A stretch of 64,000 nt of DNA from Pseudonocardia sp. SCN 73-27 (GTDB lineage Bacteria > Actinomycetota > Actinomycetes > Mycobacteriales > Pseudonocardiaceae): positions 59,863-123,862 of the forward strand of contig MEGH01000011.1 in the NCBI GenBank assembly GCA_001725415.1, in the 5' to 3' direction. The position numbers were made by a program, and so were the translations under genes. The number at the start of each line of letters is the position of its first letter. The stretch's first letter is position 1. The notes under the pieces are model-generated. The model worked only from the letters and a program-made list of their open reading frames with translations. It was not told where the DNA came from and did no database searches. Positions 55,717-64,000 of the stretch are shown piece after piece.

Positions 55717-56334
55717 TCAGAGGGCGCGGCGCCCTGCAAGCGCCCGGCCGAGCGTGAGCTCGTCGGCGAACTCGAGGTCGCCGCCCATCGGCAGCCCCGA
55801 CGCCAGCCGCGTCACCGTCAGGCCCGGGAAGTCGCGCAGCAGCCGCACCAGGTACGTCGCCGTCGCCTCGCCCTCGGTGTTGGGGTCGGTCGCGATGATG
55901 ACCTCGGAGATGTCGGTCTCGTCGGGCGCCGGACCCGTCCCACCGAGGCGGGCCAGCAGCTCACGGATCGTCAACGAGTCGGGGCCGATGCCCCCCAACG
56001 GATCCAGGGCCCCGCCGAGCACGTGGTAGCGCCCCTTGAACTCCCGGGTCCGCTCGACCGCGAGGACGTCCTTGGGCTCCTCGACCACGCACACCATCGT
56101 CGGGTCGCGACGCGCGTCGGCGCAGTAGCGGCAGCGCTCGTTCTCCGACACGTTGTTGCAGACGTCGCAGAACCGCACACCCTGCTTCACCCGCTGCAGG
56201 ACCTCCTGCAGGCGAGTGACGTCGGCCGGATCGGCCGCGAGCAGGTGGAACGCGATCCGTTGGGCGCTCTTCGGCCCGACGCCCGGCAACCGGCCCAGCT
56301 CGTCGATCAGGTCCTGGACCGGCCCCTCGAACAC
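55717..56334 (-). CDS. recR: Recombination mediator protein RecR
   Basis: 205 residues from GTG 56334 ([32 protein letters not shown]). Helix-hairpin-helix, four-cysteine zinc site ([16 protein letters not shown]), Toprim domain ([28 protein letters not shown]) and Walker-like C-terminus. With RecO it loads RecA onto gapped DNA. It lies 13 bp after ybaB, the conserved pair. Confidence 0.96.
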   Translation of the reverse strand: MFEGPVQDLIDELGRLPGVGPKSAQRIAFHLLAADPADVTRLQEVLQRVKQGVRFCDVCNNVSENERCRYCADARRDPTMVCVVEEPKDVLAVERTREFKGRYHVLGGALDPLGGIGPDSLTIRELLARLGGTGPAPDETDISEVIIATDPNTEGEATATYLVRLLRDFPGLTVTRLASGLPMGGDLEFADELTLGRALAGRRAL

Positions 56335-56347
56335 TGTGTCCCGCTCG

Positions 56348-56689
56348 TCAGAAGCCGGGCAGGCCCAGGCCGCCGGCCGCACCGCCGAGGCCGCCCGCGA
56401 GCGGGCCCATCTTTTCGGCCTGCGCCTGCGACGCCGCCGCGCTCGCGTCCTGGAACGCGCCCACGACCAGGTCCTGCAGGGTCTCGACGTCGTCCGCGTC
56501 GACGACCTTGGGGTCGATCTTGACGCCGCGCACCTCGCCGGCCGCGGTCATCGTCACTTCGACGAGACCGTTGCCCGCCTGGCCGGTCACCTCGAGGACC
56601 TGCAGCTCCTGCTGCGCGGCGACGAGCTGTTCCTGCATCTTCTGCGCCTGCTGGAGAATCATCGACATGTCGGGCTGACCCGGTTGCAC
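56348..56689 (-). CDS. YbaB/EbfC family nucleoid-associated protein
   Basis: 113 residues: [23 protein letters not shown] coiled helix, [22 protein letters not shown] sheet, and a Gly-rich tail. Dimeric DNA-binding protein co-transcribed with recR. GTG start at 56689. dnaX, its usual upstream neighbour, is 6.4 kb away here. Confidence 0.94.
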   Translation of the reverse strand: MQPGQPDMSMILQQAQKMQEQLVAAQQELQVLEVTGQAGNGLVEVTMTAAGEVRGVKIDPKVVDADDVETLQDLVVGAFQDASAAASQAQAEKMGPLAGGLGGAAGGLGLPGF

Positions 56690-56768
56690 AGCGCTCTCCC
56701 GTCATTTCGCCGCGTGTCCGCTCCGGACCGCGCCCGGTCGCCAGGGTAGCCGTGCGAAGCTGTCGGCC

Positions 56769-57596
56769 GTGTCCGCCCCGAGCCGTAGCCCCCTGCTGGT
56801 GCTGGCGGCGGCTGTACTCGCCGCGTGCGCCACCGCCGCGCCGGTCAGCGGCACCCCGACGCCGCCGTCCCCGACCGCACCGTCCTCCCCCGCACTGTCG
56901 TCCCCCGCAGCCGCGCCCACCGAGCCGCTGCCGACGACGTCCGCGGCCCGCGCGAAGGTCGTCGTCCTCGACCCGGGCCACAACGGCGGCAACTCCCGCG
57001 ACCTCGCCGCCGTCAACGAGCCGGTGCCCGACGGCCGCGGCGGCACCAAGCCCTGCAACACCACCGGCACCCAGACCGACGCGGGCTACACCGAGCACGC
57101 CTTCACCTGGGACCTCGCTCAGCGGGTGCGGGACAAGCTCACCGCGAAGGGCCTCACCGTCGTGATGACGCGCGACAGCGACACCGGCGTCGGACCGTGT
57201 GTCGACGTCCGCGGCGCCGCCGGCGAGAAGGCCGACGCCGACGTGGTGGTCTCCCTGCACGCCGACGGGTCCGCCCCCGCCAACACGGGCTTCCACGTCG
57301 CCTACTCCGAGCCGCCGCTCAACCCCGCGCAGGCCGGACCCGCCCACGTGCTGTCGGGCGACCTGCGCGACGCCCTGCGCGCCGGCGGCTTCCCCGTCTC
57401 CGACTACGTGGGCCGCGACGGCCTGTCGCCTCGCCGTGACCTCGCCGGCCTCAACCTCTCGACACGGCCGACGGCCCTGGTGGAGTGCGCGAACATGCGC
57501 AACGCGGGTGAAGCGGCCCTGGTGACCTCCGCCGACGGCCGCGAGCGCTACGCCACCGCCATCGCCGCAGGCATCGAGACGTTCCTGGCCCGCTGA
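56769..57596 (+). CDS. N-acetylmuramoyl-L-alanine amidase (Rv3717-like)
   Basis: 275 residues with signal peptide and a possible lipobox LAAC (cysteine 20), a Pro/Ser linker and an Amidase_3 zinc domain: VVLDPGHNGG holds the first histidine, YTEHAFTWDLA the glutamate, VVSLHADG the second histidine and LVECANMRN the catalytic glutamate. It cleaves the amide between MurNAc and the peptide stem. GTG start at 56769; the M. tuberculosis orthologue is likewise next to ybaB-recR. Confidence 0.92.
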   Translation: MSAPSRSPLLVLAAAVLAACATAAPVSGTPTPPSPTAPSSPALSSPAAAPTEPLPTTSAARAKVVVLDPGHNGGNSRDLAAVNEPVPDGRGGTKPCNTTGTQTDAGYTEHAFTWDLAQRVRDKLTAKGLTVVMTRDSDTGVGPCVDVRGAAGEKADADVVVSLHADGSAPANTGFHVAYSEPPLNPAQAGPAHVLSGDLRDALRAGGFPVSDYVGRDGLSPRRDLAGLNLSTRPTALVECANMRNAGEAALVTSADGRERYATAIAAGIETFLAR

Positions 57597-57599
57597 CGT

Positions 57600-58457
57600 T
57601 CACGCCCCCGACCTCAGCGTCGCCGCCGAGTCGAGGATCGCCCGCGCCATCGCGCCGGCGGCCGGCGACGTCGACCGGCGCGACGTCTGCAGCGTGAAGT
57701 CGAAGGCGTCGAGATCGGGCAGTCCCGCGAACGGGACGAGCCCGTCGGGCAGGAGCGTCTCGGCGTGTGCCACCACCCCGAGCCCGGCCAGCGCCGCCGC
57801 CCGCAACCCCGACAGCGACGAGCTGGTGCACGCCATCCGCCACTGCATCCCTGCCCCCTCCAGCGCGGCGATCGCCGACGCCCGCGACAGGCTGGGCCGC
57901 GGGTAGGCGATCAACGGGACCGGGCCGCCGTCGAGCCGGAAGCCCGGTGCGGAGACCCACACGAAGCGGTCGCGCCACACCGCCGTCCCCCGTGCGCGGC
58001 CCGGCGAGCGTTTGGCGAAGATCAGGTCGAGGTCGCCGGTGTCCAGCGCCGGTTCGAGGGTCTCGCTCAGCCCGACCGTCAGCACCAGGTCGACACCGGG
58101 ATGGCGGCGGCGGAACCCGGCGAGGATCGTCGTCAACCGGGTCACGACGAGGTCCTCCGACAGCCCCAGCCGCAGCCGGCCGCGCACCTGCACGCTGCGG
58201 AAGTGGGCCAGCGCGCGGTCGCCGGCGTCGAGGATCGTCGTGGCGAACTCGACCATGGCCTCGCCGTCGGCGGTCAGCGCGACGGTGTGGGTGTCGCGGG
58301 TGAACAGCGTCCGGTCGACAGTCTCCTCCAGCTTGCGGACGTGCTGGCTCACCGTGCCCTGCCGCACGCCGAGGCGTTCGGCGGCGCGGGTGAAACTCAG
58401 GGTGTCCGCCACGGCGGCGAAGGAGCGCAGCAGCACTGGGTCCAGCACGGCGGTCAT
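57600..58457 (-). CDS. LysR family transcriptional regulator
   Basis: 285 residues from ATG 58457. Winged HTH at about 5-65 (LLRSFAAVADTLSFTRAAERLGVRQGTVSQHVRKLE), then a LysR substrate domain. The divergent symporter gene 70 bp away is the likely target; GTCTG-N6-CAGAC at 58462-58477 lies between them. Confidence 0.93.
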   Translation of the reverse strand: MTAVLDPVLLRSFAAVADTLSFTRAAERLGVRQGTVSQHVRKLEETVDRTLFTRDTHTVALTADGEAMVEFATTILDAGDRALAHFRSVQVRGRLRLGLSEDLVVTRLTTILAGFRRRHPGVDLVLTVGLSETLEPALDTGDLDLIFAKRSPGRARGTAVWRDRFVWVSAPGFRLDGGPVPLIAYPRPSLSRASAIAALEGAGMQWRMACTSSSLSGLRAAALAGLGVVAHAETLLPDGLVPFAGLPDLDAFDFTLQTSRRSTSPAAGAMARAILDSAATLRSGA

Positions 58458-58461
58458 CGTA

Positions 58462-58477
58462 GTCTGCAATGACAGAC
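58462..58477. promoter_or_regulatory. LysR-type binding site
   Basis: Inverted repeat GTCTG-CAATGA-CAGAC directly upstream of the lysR start, in the promoter shared with the symporter gene. Confidence 0.5.
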
Positions 58478-58527
58478 AGCGTGGTGCACATGTTTCCGAA
58501 TGACTGTCGGGCGCCGAGCATGGACGT

Positions 58528-59514
58528 GTGCTCGACCGTGTCCGCCGAATCCGGCCCGACCTGTTCATCGTGGCGCTGCTCGCCGTCATCGGGATCGCCG
58601 CGCTGCTGCCCGCCCGCGGCGCCGTCGCGACCGGCTTCGGCCACGCCACGACCGTCGCGATCGGGCTGCTGTTCTTCCTCTACGGCGCACGCCTGTCGAC
58701 CCGCGAGGCGATCGACGGGCTGCGCCACTGGCGGCTGCACGGCACCGTCCTCGCCGCGACGTACGTGCTGTTCCCGGTGCTCGGCCTCACGGTCCTGCTG
58801 CTGCCGAGCTCGGTCCTGCCCCGAGACCTCGCCCTCGGTGTCGTCTTCCTCTGCTGCCTGCCGTCGACGGTCCAGTCGTCTATCGCGTTCACCTCGCTCG
58901 CGCGCGGCAACGTCCCCGCCGCGATCTGCGCGGCGTCGCTGTCCAACCTGCTGGGGATCGTCGTCACCCCGCTGCTCGCGGCGCTGCTGCTGTCCTCGCA
59001 CGGCGGTATCTCGGGCGGCGCGGTCCTCGACGTCGCCCTGCAGCTGCTCGCCCCCTTCGTCCTGGGTCAGCTCGCGCGCCGCTGGATCGGCGGCTGGGTG
59101 GCCCGCCACAAGAAGCGGCTGGTGATCGTCGACCGCGGCTCGATCCTGCTGGTCGTCTACGTCGCCTTCAGCGAGGGCATGGCCGAGGGCATCTGGGGAC
59201 GACTGTCCGTCGCCTCCCTGCTGACGCTCGCCGGCATCTGCGTCGCCCTGCTCGCGGCCGTCCTGCTGATCACGTGGTTCGCGCCGCGCCGCTTCCCCTA
59301 CGCCGACCGCGTCACGATCATGTTCTGCGGGTCGAAGAAGAGCCTGGCCACCGGCCTGCCGATGGCCGGGGTGCTGTTCGCGGGCGACCAGGTCGGCCTC
59401 CTGGTGCTGCCGATCATGCTGTTCCACATGATCCAGCTGATGGCCTGCGCGTACATCGCCGCCCGTCTGTCCCGCCGCGCCGAGGCATCCAGCGCCGTCG
59501 CCGTCGCGGCCTGA
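58528..59514 (+). CDS. Bile acid:sodium symporter family protein (YfeH-like)
   Basis: 328 residues, about 10 membrane helices. FFLYGARLSTREAIDGLRHWRLH, CCLPSTVQSSIAFTSLARGNVPAAICAASLSNLLG and FCGSKKSLATGLPMAGVLF are the SBF_like/YfeH markers. A sodium-coupled organic anion transporter; substrate unknown. GTG start at 58528, divergent from LysR. Confidence 0.92.
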   Translation: MLDRVRRIRPDLFIVALLAVIGIAALLPARGAVATGFGHATTVAIGLLFFLYGARLSTREAIDGLRHWRLHGTVLAATYVLFPVLGLTVLLLPSSVLPRDLALGVVFLCCLPSTVQSSIAFTSLARGNVPAAICAASLSNLLGIVVTPLLAALLLSSHGGISGGAVLDVALQLLAPFVLGQLARRWIGGWVARHKKRLVIVDRGSILLVVYVAFSEGMAEGIWGRLSVASLLTLAGICVALLAAVLLITWFAPRRFPYADRVTIMFCGSKKSLATGLPMAGVLFAGDQVGLLVLPIMLFHMIQLMACAYIAARLSRRAEASSAVAVAA

Positions 59515-59526
59515 CCCCGCTGTGCG

Positions 59527-59573
59527 CCGAGCGTGTGATCAGCGCCCCCGGTCGACGCTCACGACACGCTCGA
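59527..59573. repeat. REP-like palindrome, copy 1
   Basis: CCGAGCGTGTGATCAGCGC (59527-59545) faces CGCTCACGACACGCTCG about 10 bases on; arms match with three mismatches. The left arm is identical to that of copy 2 a kilobase away. Confidence 0.7.
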
Positions 59574-59596
59574 CGAACAATCCCGCGGTGAACGTG

Positions 59597-60520
59597 TCAC
59601 TGGAGCGCCGCGATCGACTCCGGTGACACGTTCGGTGCCGGGACGCCGCGCGCGGCGAGGGCGCGGGCGACCAGAATCGCGATCTCCCTCATCGAGTTGT
59701 CGCCGCCGACGTGCACCAGCTCCCAACCGGCACGAGTCAGCTCGGCCTCGCGCGTGAGGTCGCGTCTGGCCCGCCCCGGGGTCAGGTGGTCCGCGCCGTC
59801 GTACTCGACCCCGACCATCGCGTCGGGGTAGGCGAGGTCGAGTCGGAATCGGCCCACCCGGTGCTGCGGCACCGGGGTCGGGAGACCTGCGAGCACGATC
59901 GCCAGCCGCATGCGACTCTCGCCCGGCGACTCGGCCCGCCGGTCGGAGAGCGCGACCACCCGCGGGAGCCGCCGCGTCCCCCGCACCCCGGGATGGCGAC
60001 GCGCCGGCGCGAGCACCGCCTCCGGGTCGAAGTGGCCGACCCGGGCCAGTGCGTCGACCGCTGTCACCGCACGGACCAGCGTCTCCCTGCGCCCGAGGTC
60101 GTACGCGGTCCGCAGCGGTGAGGTGACGGCGATGCCGTCGACCTCACGGACCTCGCCGACGTGCGGCCGGAACCGGTGGACCCGCAGCCCTGGCCGCGGA
60201 CGGCGGTCGCTGCCGGGCAGGACGATCTCGGCCTCGGCGCCGGCCGGCGCGCAAGACGCCCCGAGCAGTTCGGCGGCGGCCCAGCCTGCGACGATGCCTC
60301 GGCCGTGAGCGTCGAGGTACGCGGCGACTGCCCGTGCCCGCAGATCGAGGGGGACACCCGCGCCGACGTACACGTCCGGGAAGAGCCTCACGAAGCTCGG
60401 TCCTCGCAGCGCGCCGTCGCCGACGTGTCCGGCCGCGATCGCACTCGACCCGCGAAACGGCCTGCTCCCGATCTCCACGGGCACTTGGACGGCGAGGAAC
60501 GCTGTCCGGTTCCGGCGCAT
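59597..60520 (-). CDS. DUF559 domain protein (PD-(D/E)XK nuclease-like, AbiEi-like N-terminus)
   Basis: 307 residues. N-terminal half: RGSSAIAAGHVGDGALRGPSFVRLFPDVYVGAG resembles the AbiEi-type winged helix of type IV antitoxins. C-terminal half: FRLDLAYPDAMVGVEYDGADHLTPGRARRDLTREAELTRAGWELVHV is the DUF559/Vsr-like PD-(D/E)XK core with D and E-x-D in place. Such proteins are multi-copy in many actinobacteria; activity is untested to my knowledge. It is framed by REP-like palindromes on both sides. Confidence 0.85.
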   Translation of the reverse strand: MRRNRTAFLAVQVPVEIGSRPFRGSSAIAAGHVGDGALRGPSFVRLFPDVYVGAGVPLDLRARAVAAYLDAHGRGIVAGWAAAELLGASCAPAGAEAEIVLPGSDRRPRPGLRVHRFRPHVGEVREVDGIAVTSPLRTAYDLGRRETLVRAVTAVDALARVGHFDPEAVLAPARRHPGVRGTRRLPRVVALSDRRAESPGESRMRLAIVLAGLPTPVPQHRVGRFRLDLAYPDAMVGVEYDGADHLTPGRARRDLTREAELTRAGWELVHVGGDNSMREIAILVARALAARGVPAPNVSPESIAALQ

Positions 60521-60532
60521 CCGACCCGATCG

Positions 60533-60579
60533 CCGAGCGTGTGATCAGCGCACCGCCCCCGCGCTCATCACACGCTCGG
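60533..60579. repeat. REP-like palindrome, copy 2
   Basis: CCGAGCGTGTGATCAGCGC (60533-60551) and GCGCTCATCACACGCTCGG (60561-60579) form a 19-bp stem with one mismatch and a 9-base loop. It lies just before the DUF559 start. Confidence 0.85.
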
Positions 60580-60596
60580 TGTCGGCCACCGAACGC

Positions 60597-60639
60597 GAGC
60601 GTGTCGTCAGCGCTGCGGAGTCGCGCTGATGACACGTCC
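60597..60639. repeat. REP-like palindrome, copy 3
   Basis: GAGCGTGTCGTCAGCGC (60597-60613) faces GCGCTGATGACACGTCC (60623-60639): same family as copies 1 and 2, with a few mismatches. It lies between the DUF559 start and the end of the P-type ATPase. Confidence 0.75.
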
Positions 60640-60650
60640 GGTGAGGCGGG

Positions 60651-63023
<2,373 letters not shown>

Positions 63024-63128
63024 GTCGGCGGAGCCTACGCAGGTCGGACACCGGTGTACCCGGGTGCCAGCACCCCAGTCCCGCCCGATTCACCCATTTT
63101 CGTTCTCAGGGTCCTTCGGGGTCGTGCC

Positions 63129-64000
63129 TCACTGGCGGTCGATCGCCTTGGCGCCCAGCTCGGCGGTGAGCAGCTCGATCGCCGCCTCCTCCGGGTCGCG
63201 ACGCTCGACCGGCCCGTTGCTCGAGTCGGCCGCGGCCTCGGCCATCATCGCCTCCTCGTCGTCGGGCGGAGGCTCGTCCGAGGGTGGCTCGGGCGGGAGC
63301 GGGATGCCGTCGTCGGGGGCGGAGCGGCGACGCGGCGCGGCGGGACGCTCGGCGGCCGAGGGCCGGGTGTGCTCGCGGCGGGTCGGCGGCGCGGCCGGTT
63401 CCCGGCGGGGCGGGGCGGCCTGGGCGGGCGGTGCGGCGTCGCCGAACTCGCAGCGGACGCGCCAGCGCACGCCCAGTACTGCGTTGAGGGCGTCGGCGAT
63501 GATGTCGAGGTTGCTCTGCTCCGACAGCAGCCGCGCCAGCGCGGCGGTGCCGGCGGCGAGGACCAGCGTGTCGTCGGCGACGGTGCGGACCGTGGCGGTG
63601 ACCAGCAGCGCGTGCGTGCGCATCTTGCGCTGCTTGGTGGCCGACAGGACCTCGGGCCACACCCGCCGGACGGCGGCGGCGTCGAGCCCGCGGCCCGCGG
63701 GTGCCTCGCCGGCGGGGGGCTCGGCGGCGGCGGGCGGCGGCTCCGGCGCGACCGGTTCGGCGCGCGCGGGTTCCGGGCGCCGGGATGCGGCGGGCTCGCT
63801 CGTCGGAGGCGCCGCGGGCTCGCGTCTCGGAGGTGCGGCGGGCTCGCGTCTCGGCTCGGCCTGTTCCCGCGGCGGCGCGGCCTCACGCGACTGCGGCACG
63901 GCAGGCTCGCGGCGCTGCGGCGCACCGGGTTCCGCGCGCTCTGCGGCGGCAGCGGGTTCGGGGCGCTCCTCGACGGCGGGCGGCTCGTCCGGCGGAGCGG
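63129..64000 (-). CDS. dnaX: DNA polymerase III subunit gamma/tau, C-terminal part (5' end beyond window)
   Basis: Only the last ~290 codons are present. A Pro/Ala/Glu-rich linker (repeats of PPRREPAAP) leads to LDAAAVRRVWPEVLSATKQRKMRTHALLVTATVRTVADDTLVLAAGTAALARLLSEQSNLDIIADAL, the tau domain that contacts the polymerase, and then a second disordered region and a short conserved end (RDPEEAAIELLTAELGAKAIDRQ). The ATPase half lies outside. Many short Pro-rich repeats suggest length variability between strains. Confidence 0.85.
   Translation of the reverse strand, partial: APPDEPPAVEERPEPAAAAERAEPGAPQRREPAVPQSREAAPPREQAEPRREPAAPPRREPAAPPTSEPAASRRPEPARAEPVAPEPPPAAAEPPAGEAPAGRGLDAAAVRRVWPEVLSATKQRKMRTHALLVTATVRTVADDTLVLAAGTAALARLLSEQSNLDIIADALNAVLGVRWRVRCEFGDAAPPAQAAPPRREPAAPPTRREHTRPSAAERPAAPRRRSAPDDGIPLPPEPPSDEPPPDDEEAMMAEAAADSSNGPVERRDPEEAAIELLTAELGAKAIDRQ

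Overview
This is a 64 kb piece of a very GC-rich (roughly 70-75% G+C) actinobacterial chromosome. Gene content and order match the Mycobacterium tuberculosis blocks Rv3646c-Rv3670 (topA, Rv3647c-like, helicase, tad/ssd cluster, SerB-like HAD, acs, holin-like, epoxide hydrolase) and Rv3708c-Rv3721c (asd, lysC, leuA, recR, ybaB, amidase, dnaX). Frequent GTG starts, 4-base gene overlaps, an actinobacterial 6C RNA and an Scr1-type XRE/DUF397 pair point to a Pseudonocardiales-like organism. The genus is an inference from style and synteny, not a measurement.

Layout. 1-11 kb (minus strand): truncated epoxide hydrolase, holin-like protein, NhaA, a MoxR-DUF58-VWA-VWA operon, a membrane-anchored trypsin-like protease, ArfB, an LLM oxidoreductase and Acs. 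11-19 kb: Rv3662c-like gene, HAD phosphatase, 6C RNA, a cluster of DnaA-box-like 9-mers, then the plus-strand Ssd-TadA-TadB-TadC-Flp-TadE pilus operon, in which ssd carries an apparent frameshift. 19-31 kb: DUF1998 helicase, H+-pyrophosphatase, two paralogous lipoproteins, an Rv3647c-like gene behind a LexA-type box, topA, a YqeY protein, a metallophosphoesterase and tRNA-Pro(CGG). 31-46 kb is accessory: a HEAT/MerR-HEAT module with a textbook MerR operator, methyltransferase, AIM24, MFS transporter, a PhnD-like protein, DHFR-like reductase, DGPF/ECF42 sigma pair, GNAT and TetR/hydrolase pairs, S9 peptidase, ACT-GNAT acetyltransferase, a truncated Fur domain with ArsC, and carbonic anhydrase, with several gene remnants (DUF1801, CDF). 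46-64 kb: two paralogous PIG-V-like glycosyltransferases bracketing asd-lysC, leuA behind a leucine-codon leader peptide, an XRE/DUF397 module with nested operator palindromes and neighbouring small ORFs, recR-ybaB, amidase, a LysR/bile-acid symporter pair, a DUF559 gene bracketed by REP-like palindromes, a CtpE-like P-type ATPase and the 3' part of dnaX.

Most genes are housekeeping: amino-acid synthesis (asd, lysC, leuA), acetate activation, DNA topology and repair, envelope maintenance and pilus assembly. The less explained signals are the REP-like palindromes around the DUF559 gene, the nested palindromes and tandem hairpins at the XRE/DUF397/small-ORF locus, the LexA-type box, the DnaA-box-like cluster next to 6C RNA and ssd, and the two apparent single-base frameshifts (ssd, MerR-HEAT).
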